Positions 24,201 through 35,525 of a DNA stretch of 61,097 bases are shown piece after piece. The stretch's first letter is position 1. Each line of letters begins with the position of its first letter. The notes below the pieces were generated by a model that worked only from the letters and a program-made list of their open reading frames with translations, ran no database searches and was not told where the DNA came from. The translations under genes and the position numbers were made by a program. Origin of the DNA: Emmonsiellopsis sp. PD_33 (Eukaryota > Ascomycota > Eurotiomycetes > Onygenales > Ajellomycetaceae); assembly GCA_032988165.1 (NCBI GenBank), contig JANTQF010000208.1, positions 1 to 61,097 on the forward strand. The letters are read 5' to 3'.

Positions 24201-27200
24201 TCATCAAACATATAGCTCATATTTTATGTTCATATACTTGACTATACACTGCCATTTATGCAAGTAAGGAATGACACAGACAAACCAGTAAAACTGGCAA
24301 GATACACAAGACTAGAATCCCTATAAGAGCTGAAATTTACTGATAGATATCATATTACAGATGAGGCTATAACACTAGTGACCACAAAACCTTCATAAAG
24401 GGACAATCAACTAAAGATTATTTAAAATGGATAGAATGAGACTACTCTACTTAATAGCATTACAATATATCATGAGGATGAAGAGATGAAGAGAATATTT
24501 ATAGACCTAATTATAGAATTTAAAGATATATTTACAGACCATGGTGGGTTTACAGATATTCTATAGGATGAATGGATGTATGTTCCTCTCAAAAAGAATA
24601 TAATACTATTTAAGATAGTAAAAATATATTCAGTGGGTCTGGAGGACTGCAAGTGCATAGACAACATATTTAATAAGCTATATGTATAAGGAAGAATGAG
24701 CTAGATAAGGACACATATCTACTCAGCTTACCTGATATTTATCATATAATAGACAATGTACTATAAAGGAAAACCCATGAGAAAGAGATGAGTTATAGTG
24801 GATCTACACACATTTAATAAAGTGACTAAACTAGATGTTTATCCTGTCCTACTACAATCAGACATCCTCCATGGCTTAAAAGAAGCCAAGTTTATAACAG
24901 TTAGAGATGCCATGAGTTTTTTCTACTACTAGTAATTGCACCTAGATGACTGAACCAAAATAGCAGTGGTGATGCACTAGGAATAAGAAGTATTCAATAT
25001 TATTATAATGAAGTATATAAACTTAGTATCTTATATTTAATGGCAGATAGACAGATACCTTGTGAATCTAAAGAAATTTATATATATATATATTAATAAC
25101 TTAGTTGCCCATTCAGAAACATAGAATCATCATGTTACCTATCTATACAAACTCTTCCAACATCTATGCAAACTTGGCATTGTTCTTAATCTAAAAAAGA
25201 TATATGTCAGATTTCCCTCAGTGTGTCTCCTAGGTCAACATATCTTCAGGCTAGGCTTATCCATTGATGAAGAGAAGTTAAAAGCTCTGGTGGATATCAA
25301 ATTTCTGGTGAAATTGACACATTTAGAGAAATATCTGGGCCTGATGAGCTGGCTATATCAGTATGTCCCTTAATACACTCATCATGCAGACCTACTATAG
25401 AAGAGGAAGACAGAGTTGCTGAAGAAAAGATCATTAAAGAGTACCAAGTATAATACTTATATGATCATAATAAAAGTAAATAGAACTTTTAAGGAGATGA
25501 TAGTATTCAAAAACATCTAAAGTATCTTTAGAACTTAACTCTTTCTTATGCATGTAGACTACCTGTGCATGCTGTTCATAAATGTCAATATATCTATAAA
25601 ATGTAGCTATAATGTCATACTATTCTATATTAAGAACTCATAGCCAGCTCTGAAGACAAGAGACTATATAGTACCTCCACTATAAGGACTAGTTGAGCTA
25701 ATTTTATTCCTCAGCAAGATATTGACCCCAGTAGAACAGCACTACTAGCCCACAGAATTAGAGATTGCCTGTCTTATATAGATTATATATAAAATATGTC
25801 ACCTTATGAAGGTATCTACTAATATGATCATTATATATACAGACCATAAATTCATACTGGGCATTATTAAAGCAACCCACCTCAAAATGATAGCAATGGA
25901 CTAATAAAATCTATAGTTAGTCCAGACTGGAGCCTACCTACAGCAGTTTTGAATCAAGGTAATTTATAAGCTAGGATGCCTTTACCTTGTACTGAATACA
26001 CTGTCTTGTCTACTCAGTGCAAATAAGATAGTAATAGATGCAGATGAACTACTAAAGGAAATACAGGATGTATATTTTATTTATATGAAAGAAGATAGTA
26101 ACATCACTACTGACAGTCATTATATGGAGACTCTAGTTAAGATATCTAATAATTTTCAGAGACACCTCAGAAATAGATATTCCAGGAATTTCAAACTATC
26201 TCATGTTATGAAGATTCTCAAGAGGAATAATACAGCTAAGGAACCATTAAAGCTCCTATATGAGCTTACTGATAGCATTTTATACCACATATGTGATAGT
26301 ATAAGATGCCTGATAATTTCAAGAGCTCTGCACAAAGAGATCTTTAATCTAGCCCACACCTCCAACCACCTAGAATTCAATTAGACCTTGGGAAATCTAC
26401 AGGATATGATAATATGCTACTATATGATAGAGCTGTAAAAATATATTGGATACTGCCCAAGCTGTCAGGTTAATTAAACATTATAGTATAAACCTCATGA
26501 ATAGTATTAACCTATATAGACTATAGATGTATCATATGATATAGTAACCATTAACTTCATACTAGTATTACTAGATGATGAATGTGATGTAGCAATATCT
26601 ATTACATATAAGTTCTTCAAATAAGTTATAATTATTTCTGAGTAATTTAACTATAATGTGGAGGATTGAGTGAAGGCCCTACTTAACCATCTACTGTTAG
26701 CTGACTAGAAAATCCCATATAAGATTATTTCAGATAGAGATCTTAAGTTTCTCAGTGATCTCTAATGAAATCTCTTCAAGCATCTAGATGTCAAGCTCCT
26801 CTACTCCACTGCATATCACCTACAGATAGATAGGCAGAGTAAGAGAACAAATCAGACTGTACAAATCACCTTATAATATATTATCATGGTGATGGAAAAT
26901 CCTCACAACTAGCTGTAGAAACTACTGACAATCATCTTTCATCTCAATGTAGTAAAATCTGCCTTAATGAAATATTTAGCTCATAAGGCTATATATAGAA
27001 TGCTAGTAAACTTACTAATTATAGTACTTATAATAATACTACAAACACAAGCCTTCAGCATGAGATAAGATATTGCCCTAGCACTGAATAAAGTAGTAAT
27101 AATTGCCAAAGACTACTATAACTAGTAATACTAATAAAGAAACTTTTAGGTCAGAGACAGAGTCCTTCTTCATCTACACTACAGCTATAAGATATTAGTA

Positions 27201-27605
27201 ATAAAAATAATGTGAAAATACAATAATCAGTTCACAGGTCCCTTTAGAGTACTTAAGTATATTAGGTCTCTTACATATAGATTGGAATTACCACATATGA
27301 TGTGGATTCATCTAGTTGTTAGTATAGCTATGCTAGAGCTACTCCTACAAGTAAAGAATTCATATAGACACAAACATTCTGAGCTATTACTAGTATAATC
27401 AGCAGGTGATAACAGAAAACCCATCTACAAAGTAGAAAAGATTATAGACAAACAACTTTCATATGGAAAGACCTAGTACCTAGTCAGATGGAAAGAATAT
27501 ACTGTAAAGGATAACCAGTAAATAAATAAGGAGAACATCAAAAGATTAAAGGAGCTCATTCAGGACTATGAAAGAGCATACCTCATTAAAGCTTCTAAAA
27601 AGTAA
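21288..27605 (+). pseudogene. Gypsy gag-pol with C-terminal chromodomain, degraded
   Basis: One frame (codons starting at positions divisible by 3) can be followed for 6.3 kb. The gag core reads FKKMFYTIQDVRNGKSVATF (about 22.74 kb), then an Asn/Tyr-rich tail at 22.98-23.5 kb. The retropepsin reads NLGCTMILVDRE (23721 onward), where the catalytic Asp of DTG has become Asn. RT is at 24.8-25.3 kb with Y-I-N-N at 25089-25100 instead of Y-I-D-D. RNase H has YTDHKFIL near 25.84 kb. The integrase zinc finger ends CPSCQVN (about 26.46 kb), and its core has ISDRDLKFLSDL and STAYHLQIDRQSKRTNQTVQ. A chromodomain, YKVEKIIDKQL then YLVRWKEYT, spans about 27420-27545. Stops replace Gln and Trp. Confidence 0.9.
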
Positions 27606-27876
27606 AGATATTAAAAAAATAAAGAAAGTGAAATATCTCTGATAAGTATATATATATATAGATGTATGGACACTTTATAATAATAGTATGTCTACATAAT
27701 ATTCAACAGCTACATTATAATTATATTACTATAATAATAGACTATTTAGCATGTAACATCTAAAGTCTCTATTCATTCACCACAGTAATATTTCACATAA
27801 TAATATTAATAACCTTCCCATCTCTTACATCCTCTGTAATTTATATAACAGATGCCATGGAGTCCTCACATCCTAC

Positions 27877-30630
27877 ATGATGACAGCCAGATAAGAATTC
27901 TCAATACTTAGTGATAATAACTTATTACTCTTTAAGAATCTGCAGCACTCCTACTGCAAACTAGCCTTATCAGCATACTGCTGAGCCTCTAACAAAGAAA
28001 AATGTCAAATAGAAAAGTATATAGACCAACATAAGACTATAATATAAATACACCACTGTAGCTACAGATATGATGACCTGGGATCAATAGGATGCCTAGT
28101 TAATGTACTATATAGACTGAGTTATTATGAACCCTCTATATCACACAGCCTCATTAGATAATTCTTACAATATAATATCAACAACAGCCAGTAAATATAA
28201 GTATGATATATCCACTACCATACAAATATTATCATTGAAATAATCCTAGACATTATATACCCTAACACATGAAAGGCAAGCAATCAAGAACTCTACACAC
28301 AGCTACACTCTATTCTACTAAAGCACATGAATGAAGCATCACCATTTGATCTGAACTCAGACAACCTACTATCACACCTGGAAAATTCATACTACAACTT
28401 TGACAATAAATACTATAAACACAAAATCAAAGTAGGAAAACATTGCTTTAATAAAGACATAGAGATCAGACAAATAGTATAATACCTAATACTTAATGAT
28501 AATATAAGTGTGACATCAGGGAACATCCACTGCTATACAGAACTATCCCTCTTTAGAATAACAAGTCAATTTACCTAATACCTTATGAAGGACATCCTCA
28601 ATGAACTTGAAGATGAATGTATATAATAAATAATCAAAGTTATTTACTCTGAATATAAACTACTATAAATCATATATAACTGCAGCTGATGTTCATCACT
28701 ATCAGGCCAGAAAGCATCAGATAGTAATGTAGACCCCTCAGAGTTTGATGTAAAGTACTTCCCTCAAAGGAAGAGAGTATATATTTTACATACAGGTAGA
28801 GGTAGAATGATCAAAAGCTACATTGATACTATAGATCTCTTAAGATATAAAATCAAATTAGAGCTACAGCATCAAATGGGAATAAATGTGTTAGCTCTGA
28901 CATACTTCTTCTCCTTCTGCCAGGTGACTACACATGACTTCAGAATAATTAATGAAGATATATGAAATCATATTATAGATACTAGGAGAGAAGCAGAAGA
29001 TACCTGTATGAGACAAATAGTTAAGATACTATACTCTAATCTTCCTATTAAGAAGTTTCATTATAACTGTAACAGCCTGAGAATCCCTAAAGCCAGATGT
29101 GAGCCATCAAATAGTGATTCAGATCTAATAGAGTTTGGAATTTGAGATAAGTATTAATAGCAATGTGTATAAGCTCTCAGATGGAATGGTTTTACCACAA
29201 CCACTAAAGAAGTCATTAATTACCTCAGATTGACTAGATACAGAATGGAGATAGAGATTATACATTATAGAGATAAAATGACAGGATAGAAAAAGAAGGC
29301 CACTACCCTGAAAATCTTAAAAAGTGTGAAAGTTAAAGTCTAATAGTAATAACTCACATCAGAATCATCTCAGTGCCAGCAGAAGAGATATCAGGTCTGA
29401 AACAAGACACCTTCATCTCTATTTCCTTCTAAATTGGACTTAGAGGAAGATGAAAATAAACATGAAGAGGATGATCTATTTGTAGATAATAATCAAAAAA
29501 TGACAGATATTAATAATGAAGGGACTGGAGAAATTACTAACAATAAAGATACTTAGAGTGGGAATGAAGATGACTATAGTGACAGTAAAATCTTCCTATA
29601 GTAAGATGAGGATAATACCCTAGATTTCAAACTAATATTCAATAAATTGCATAAAGAAGGGGGAATAAATGCTATAGAGGCTAAGAAGCTAGCAGCTATC
29701 ATTATCATAGAAAGCAAGCTATTTATGGATAAGATATAATTAGCAAACTCAAAGCTTCTTATCACACTAGCTAGATAGAAAATGCAGATGAATGAACTAG
29801 GAACTACCATCTATAAGATTAATGAGTAATAAAACATACTATTCAAGAAGAAATCTTAATGTAGACATAACAAGCAGAAAGAAAACCAGCCTCTTATAAT
29901 ATTCAAAGTGAGTAATGCTCTATGTTTCTCTAAACTAAAAATATAGCTGAGCCCTCAATATAGATAGAATATTGAAGAAAATGCTCTAGATATACTACTC
30001 TAACTTGTTGAACCCAACCTGTATAAAATGATGATAAGAATGATGATGGATGGTACCCCCCCATGTTATATCACAAATCAAAAGATAGATAATATCTTGA
30101 AGATATATAATGATAATGAACCTGTCTTCATCTACCTATATGTAAACTATCTGGGATGGAAGTTTTGTAACAGTCTAGAATATCATCTATAAGAACAGTT
30201 TATCTGCTTTGATGATAATTTCAGTTCCCTTGAAGACCTCACATGTAAGGTGAAAGTGATGTAATTTGCCCAGAAGCAAGATCTTACCTGCATCTATAAT
30301 GAACACTACAAAGCTATGAATAAATAGTATAATAGTGTCTAAATATGGGAGATTAAAGTGCTGTAAAATAAATAGTAGAAGAACAATAAGAATATCTTCC
30401 TGCCTGAAATAATCTAGAATGATATTAATAAGGCTATAGATCAACTCTAGCATGACATCAAAGATGAGAGACTTAAGAAATCAAAAACTATCTGAATTAG
30501 CTGCCCCAAAACCACCATCATCTCTGCAGAGCACAAGCTACTTAATGAATAAGTTTATCATATCAAGCTCCTCCTTCTGGAAGCCCCACATTCAACACAT
30601 TGCAACCCAGATACTTTTATTTTGCCTTAG
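27877..30630 (+). pseudogene. Unidentified long degraded ORF after the Gypsy chromodomain
   Basis: A second frame (codons at positions 1 mod 3) runs about 917 codons from ATGATG at 27877 to a TAG at 30628, inside the Gypsy LTRs. About thirty in-frame stops are seen, nearly all at codons that C-to-T or G-to-A changes would make from CAA, CAG or TGG; no frameshift is needed. The sense reading has protein-like composition. There is a Leu/Ile/Tyr-rich first half, Cys-containing stretches (NCS-stop-CSSLS near 28.68 kb, HYNCNSLRI near 29.06 kb), an Asp/Glu/Asn-rich linker (29.43-29.6 kb), then a helical region (GGINAIEAKKLAAIII). I do not recognise the family. It could be an accessory ORF of this chromovirus lineage or captured host sequence. 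Confidence 0.6.
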
Positions 30631-30650
30631 TTAGATGCTTCCCTCTGCCT

Positions 30651-30814
30651 GCCTCTGACATGTGGAGATGCTACCTCTTTAGTGAAGTGGTTTTATTTAT
30701 TTTCCTTATTTTTTGCCTCTGACTTGTGAAGATGCTACCTCTTTAGCAAAGTAGTTTTTATTTTATCTTCTCTATTTTCCTCTGTATGTGAAGATGCCAT
30801 CTCAGTAAAATTAG
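30651..30814 (+). repeat. 64-bp tandem repeat, about 2.5 copies
   Basis: Units start at about 30651, 30715 and 30779. The first two share GCCTCTGAC(A/T)TGTG and GATGCTACCTCTTTAG; the third is partial (CCTCTGTATGTGAAGATGCC). They lie between the unidentified ORF and the right Gypsy LTR. Confidence 0.8.
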
Positions 30815-30854
30815 TCAGTGAGGATACTAACTCTTTTTCTGTACCTCAGCACTC

Positions 30855-31014
30855 TGCTACATGCATATAGACACCACATTTCTTTCTTTCACCACCACTA
30901 TAGCTAGTTAGTAAGTAGAGTGGACCAACATAAGATGACCACAGATCTTCCATAATTCTAGAAGAAGCAAGCTTATTTGATATCATTTTTATGACCTTCT
31001 ATGTTATCATAGCA
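30855..31014 (+). repeat. Right LTR of the Gypsy element
   Basis: 160 bp, from TGCTACATGC to CATAGCA, followed by the GATTA target duplication. It differs from the left copy mainly by C/T and G/A changes. Confidence 0.92.
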
Positions 31015-31019
31015 GATTA

Positions 31020-32520
31020 CATTGTTTGCTACTACTTTGATTGAATGAAGTCATGAAAATACTACTATATATAAAATTTATCTCTTTATCTGATGATAGA
31101 TGCTTCTTTTTAAATGATTAAATAATCATTTTCTTTTATATTAATAATTTCATTACTCTTTCAGATAAGGATGATAAAGATAAGAGGAATCAGATGATTT
31201 AAGAACTTATAAATATATATAAAATCTATAATATGAGGAAATTATATTAGTTCTTAAACATTCATATCATCTGAGATAGAGTAAATTTGAAGCTCTGAAT
31301 CTACCTTAATTTCTATATTAATAAGTTAGTAGCTATATATCATTTTGAGTAGTTCTCATAAACTTATAGAGCACCTCTTACAGGTGTGAAACTTGAGGCT
31401 TATAAGACTAAATTGACCCCTGTAAAAATCTATTACTACTGTGGTAGGGATCTGCTGTTGGGTTGGATCAATTTTTTGCTGAGGCTTTTCACTGCCAAGT
31501 ACAGCCATGAAGATAGATATTTTTCTTTTGTTGCAAGATATTATCTGTTTGTTTGTGGTTTTTCTCATGCATGTGTATGCTTCTTTGAGATAGATCTTTT
31601 GTTTCTTTTGTGTGTTACCTTATCATTTTATTACTGTGTTGTTTTGTACTATAAATTGCCAATACATTCCTCTGCTTTGACATTGATATCAATTCTTTTC
31701 TTGTGTTTGCTGCTGCCCTGTTCAGTGCTGCCTAATATACACATTCTGTCCCTGCTTTATTACTAGTAACATATTGAATCTTACATCTATCTAGCTATTA
31801 TTATAAGGTCTAATATTACTTATATTGTATTAAAGCTTACATCCTTCATGCAGAATCCATTAGATATTTATTTGACTAAGATAAATTATATTATCATTTA
31901 TCTATAAGATATATGAAACTATATCATTTAATATGATAATAGATATAATAAATTTCTACTTAAATAATTAATAAATTTACCTATAAATTTAACTACATCA
32001 CTGAATTTTAATATAAATTCTAAAGTCATTAAATTCTCTAATGATACTAGCTTTATAGATAATGCTAACTACTGATTTACAACTAAATATCTATTTAAGA
32101 TGTATGATAATCTAGTTAATTAGAAGTTTACTTGACAGACTATAATAACTACCTTCATAATAGAGGCTGAACTTCTCACTATATTATATGCTAAATAAGA
32201 GATTATATGGTAGAAGTAATTTCTTACCCAAATTCAATTTAACTCTGAGCATAAGATCTCTATTAAATGTAATAATACTCAAATGATAGGGTTATTAAAT
32301 AAGAGCAATCTATAGATTAATATATATTTTTACCATGTTGATATATATAGTAGTTAGCTTTATAAGTAAGTTCAAAGCTCTAATATCAATATAATCTGAG
32401 TCTCTATAATAAAGATGCTTGTGAATGGCCTAATGAAGAGTCTTCTGCTACAGAAATATCAAAACTTTCTTAAATACCTTGATATTATTAATATTATTAA
32501 TCTTATTAATATACAGTGAG
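31020..32520 (+). pseudogene. Copia-1 pol, 3' portion (rest of RT, RNase H)
   Basis: This continues the Copia RT directly after the Gypsy insertion. It starts at the codon following the interrupted GLYRL and reads on to FFYINNF (Y-I-N-N at 31137-31148 for the catalytic Y-V-D-D) and RAPLTGVKLEAY. A 327-bp insertion then separates IYY from QQ-HIES, both part of the usual linker motif. RNase H remnants follow, for example FSNDTSFIDNANY and TFIIEAELLTILYA (about 32.05-32.2 kb). Confidence 0.82.
31439..31765. mobile_element. 327-bp insertion within Copia-1, flanked by an 8-bp repeat
   Basis: The Copia frame is interrupted between 31438 and 31766. TATTACTA occurs at 31431-31438 and again at 31758-31765, so the insert is 327 bp and made a target duplication of up to 8 bp. 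Its base composition is pyrimidine-rich on this strand and less AT-rich than its surroundings. It has no clear TG...CA ends. Weak similarity between its start (GTAGGGATCTG) and the complement of its end (GCAGGGACAG) may be a degenerate terminal inverted repeat. It could be a solo LTR, a SINE or a MITE. Confidence 0.7.
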
Positions 32521-32736
32521 ATCTAGGGGGAAAAGATTAATTCATTTATTTTCATCATTTTCATATGTTTTCATTGATTTCAATATTTTTATTGATTTTT
32601 AATTCCTATGAGGAACTCACCCAGCTGGATATTCAACACCTGCACTACCACATTATTTTGATTTTTATTTCCTATTTAGGCAGTACAACTGGCCTCATTA
32701 TGTTCATTAAACAGTGTGGCATGCACTGGGGGGGTG

Positions 32737-32905
32737 TGTCAGGAATCCCAAGATATCTCATATTCATGCAATCTCACTTAGAATTAGCATTTACACAGCC
32801 ACCCACATTCCCTCATACAAAATAGCTAGGGTTCCTATGAACCACCATTAGTTTGACAATATATCATTCAATTCGTACCTCATGAAGCAATGTACAACGC
32901 CGATA
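32737..32905 (+). repeat. Right LTR of Copia-1
   Basis: 169 bp, starting TGTCAGGAATCCC after a G-rich tract and ending CGATA before the GGGTG target duplication. Its outer end keeps CpG sites (TTCGTACC, ACGCCGATA) that are TpG/CpA in the left LTR. Confidence 0.92.
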
Positions 32906-32910
32906 GGGTG

Positions 32911-33442
32911 GGTGACCACCAGCGAATCCCGGCTGTCGTATGTTTTTTTATTTTTTTGCCGCCGTTGGATGTATAGCGAATGAGCCTGGATGGAAATGAT
33001 ATTATGGTGATGTTGAGGGAAATTTGCATCGCTGGATACTAGATTAGATTACCTACAAAATTCCTGTAGCTTAGTTGGAGATATTAATTAGTAACAGACT
33101 ACCTACTTCTGAACAATAACATCGTATGAGGGAGAGGCATTGATCTCCTAAAGGCGATCTGCTTGAAATAATGTATCAGGTATACAGCTAATAGCGACGC
33201 CTGCCACGAGCAAAAATAAAAGGATAAAAGGTCAAGCACCCTTCAAGAGGCTTCCTCGTTGAAAAAATCAAAAGTAGCAAGGTAGAAGAAATACGGAAAA
33301 GGTTCAATGACAAACACCCAAGCTACTCCTTTGCGAACCATGCGACCGTCCAAGCATGAAACAAATCGCTTATGAAGCAAATACCGATATAAACGGGAAA
33401 AGTAAAAATAAAAATAAAAATGACTTGTGGCACCATACTAGA
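32911..33442. other. Intergenic between Copia-1 and pyruvate decarboxylase
   Basis: GC-balanced sequence with CpG sites resumes at once after the element. No gene was seen; it includes the 3' UTR of the pyruvate decarboxylase gene. Confidence 0.5.
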
Positions 33443-35525
33443 TTACTTCTTCGCATTCCTCATAGCTGCCGCTGCAGCTAGCATTTTCATAGAGGTAGGC
33501 GCATCATCTCTGGGAAGGTATACCTCAACCAATTGCAGGCGTTTGCCGGCGCAGAACTCCCGATCGTTGAACAGGTTTTGGATTTGTTCGCGGGTGTGCA
33601 CTTGGTATGTCTTGCATGTATCTTTTTGGGCACCAAATACGGCGGCGAGATCATTGAATTTCCACGGCTGGATGTCGTTGTATGAGGCGTCGAAGCCGTG
33701 GACATAGCGTTCTATTACAAAGCCATCGTTACAGATAACGAAGCTGTTGAGGGTGAAATATTAGCATGGAAATGTGTACTAGGCTGGGCAGGGTTAAAGG
33801 GGTGCACGTACATCGTAGGTGTTAATTTATGTCGGATTATCGTGCTCAATTCCTGGGCAGTGAGCTGGAAGCTGCCGTCGCCGATGAAGAGAATTGTCCT
33901 TCGAGGGACGTCTGTCATTTCTCTGGCTGCGAGAGCTGCACCCTGACAAGCCCCAAGTGCAAAACCAATGCTACTCCATAAAACTGAACTTAGCCCCATA
34001 GTGCCACTTTTGAATCCGGTTTCCCAAATGCCGAAGTTCGAAGTACCAGCTTCAGTCACAACGACATCGTTCCTCCTTAGGTATTCTGTAACTTTAGGCC
34101 AAAGCCAATCGTGGGTCAACTTGTGGTGATCTGCCGGATCATCTGTCCTTTTACGCTTAACAGAATGGTAAGGTATCCGCGCTGGGATGTCCAACAGGTC
34201 CATCTTTTCTATCAAACGGCGGAGGATACCTTTCATTCCTATTCCTGGAAACTCCGAAAATCCGACGGTGGTTTTATCGAGGTATAATTCGACGGTAGCC
34301 ATTTCATCTGTTTTGGACGTGAAACATCCAGTGTTGATATCTGATTTTAGGAGTCCGATGCTGAGGATGAAATCCGAGCTCTCGAAATCTTCCTGAACTA
34401 TTGCATTAGACGCCGCCCCGACGTAGATACCTTGAAATTGTGGCAATGTCTCATTAACTGCCCCCTTTCCCATTGGTGTGACGAAGACAGGGATGTTGGA
34501 TCGAACAATAAACTCGTGAATTTCATCGGTGACCTATTGAGGGGTTATTAGTAAGGTTTCGATGTCAATTCCGTAATCGGATACACAGCTAGGAAAGGTG
34601 GTACTAACATGATGCCTCATAGCCAAAATATCAACGAGGAGCGCCGGGCGTTGAGCAGCCTGGAGTAGCGTCGAAACCATATCAACAACATGCGCTTCCC
34701 GCCTTCGATCATTAGGCGGAACACTGAGGTCTATTGGGTACTCTAGTCGGGCCCCGTCAACTTTTGCCTTTACCATATCACTAGGTAAACTAATATAAAC
34801 CGGTCGACTTTCGAGGACACATTTCCGAATAGTAGCATCAATCAGTGGTGCTGCTCTTGTAGGGTCGTCCAGAATCGCAACAGTACATGCAACATGTTTG
34901 GCCATCTCCTGAAAAACTTGATAATCCCCGTTTCCCAGTGTGTGGTGAAGGATGGCGTTCTCTAGCTGGGATGTGGTAGAAGGAGCGCCGACAATGTGAA
35001 TTATGGGAACATATTCGGAATATCCCCCTGCGATGGCATTGATAGTTGATAATTCTCCGACTCCAAAGGTCGTGATCAAAGCCGAAACGCCCTTTACTCG
35101 AGCATATCCATCAGCAGCATAGCCTAAAACGAGACCATTAATTAGCTTTTTGACACCGAGGTGATAATATATTTAAGGGTAGAACCGTGGAGCATACCTG
35201 CATTCAACTCGTTAACGCTTCCAACCCAGGTGAGACCGGCTTTTGGGAGGTAATCAAGAGCTACAGAAAGATTGGCTGGTCAGTGTATATATCGAAGGAC
35301 AGGGCAAGAATTGAGGCACGAACCGGTCAAATTATAATCGCCTGGAACACCATGTACAGAGCGAATCCCTAACTGATGCAGACGGACGAAGAGGTATTGT
35401 GCTAAATCCACGGATTCCGAATGACCATTGACGCCGTTGGCTACGTTAACACCATCGACAGCTTTGGTGCCGTTAACGCCATTGGCGCCGTTTGTTAAAA
35501 CACCGTTGGGAATATGGTCTGCCAT
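33443..35525 (-). CDS. Pyruvate decarboxylase (ThDP-dependent), 5 exons
   Basis: The predicted cytosolic enzyme converts pyruvate to acetaldehyde and CO2 in alcoholic fermentation; 600 aa. Exons are 35525-35324, 35260-35198, 35123-34609, 34533-33812 and 33743-33443, all in phase. Catalytic elements match fungal PDC: Asp in HGVPGDYNLTALDYLPK, Glu in WVGSVNELNAGYAADGYAR, the His pair in HHTLGNGDYQVFQ, the ThDP/Mg site GDGSFQLTAQE with the paired CNDG, and the second Glu in GFVIERYVHG. The middle domain carries PVFVTPMGKG. The N-terminus is preceded by about 38 residues rich in Asn-Gly-Val repeats. Paralogous indolepyruvate or phenylpyruvate decarboxylases are the main alternative. Confidence 0.9.

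Larger units (their letters stand above)
20833..31014 (+). mobile_element. Ty3/Gypsy chromovirus, RIP-mutated, nested in Copia-1
   Basis: This 10,182-bp element has 160-bp LTRs (20833-20992 and 30855-31014), both starting TGCTACATGC. It has a 5-bp target duplication GATTA (20828-20832 and 31015-31019). It contains a single-frame gag-protease-RT-RNase H-integrase-chromodomain region, then a second long degraded frame and a 64-bp tandem repeat before the right LTR. It sits inside the Copia-1 RT; removing it with one GATTA rejoins the Copia frame exactly. No CpG was seen inside it on reading. Confidence 0.93.
16709..32905 (+). mobile_element. Ty1/Copia LTR retrotransposon (Copia-1), RIP-mutated, interrupted
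   Basis: The element is bounded by two 169-bp LTRs (16709-16877 and 32737-32905) and a 5-bp target duplication GGGTG (16704-16708 and 32906-32910). Just inside the left LTR lies GTTATGAGCCCAGC (16878-16891), complementary to the anticodon stem-loop of initiator tRNA-Met, the half-tRNA primer site known from copia and Ty5. A G-rich tract precedes the right LTR. Remnants read gag-zinc knuckle, protease, integrase, RT, RNase H in Copia order. Without the Gypsy element and one TSD copy the length is about 6.0 kb. Nonsense changes throughout make it inactive. Confidence 0.93.

Noticed and set aside
31386..31766. 126-codon open frame as a gene
   Set aside because: It is a chimera of Copia RT linker and the 327-bp insertion; the first 16 or so codons are Copia sequence.
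16921..32600. CRISPR-like or satellite array in the AT-rich block
   Set aside because: The apparent repetitiveness is low complexity caused by RIP; true repeats are only the LTRs and the 64-bp tandem units.
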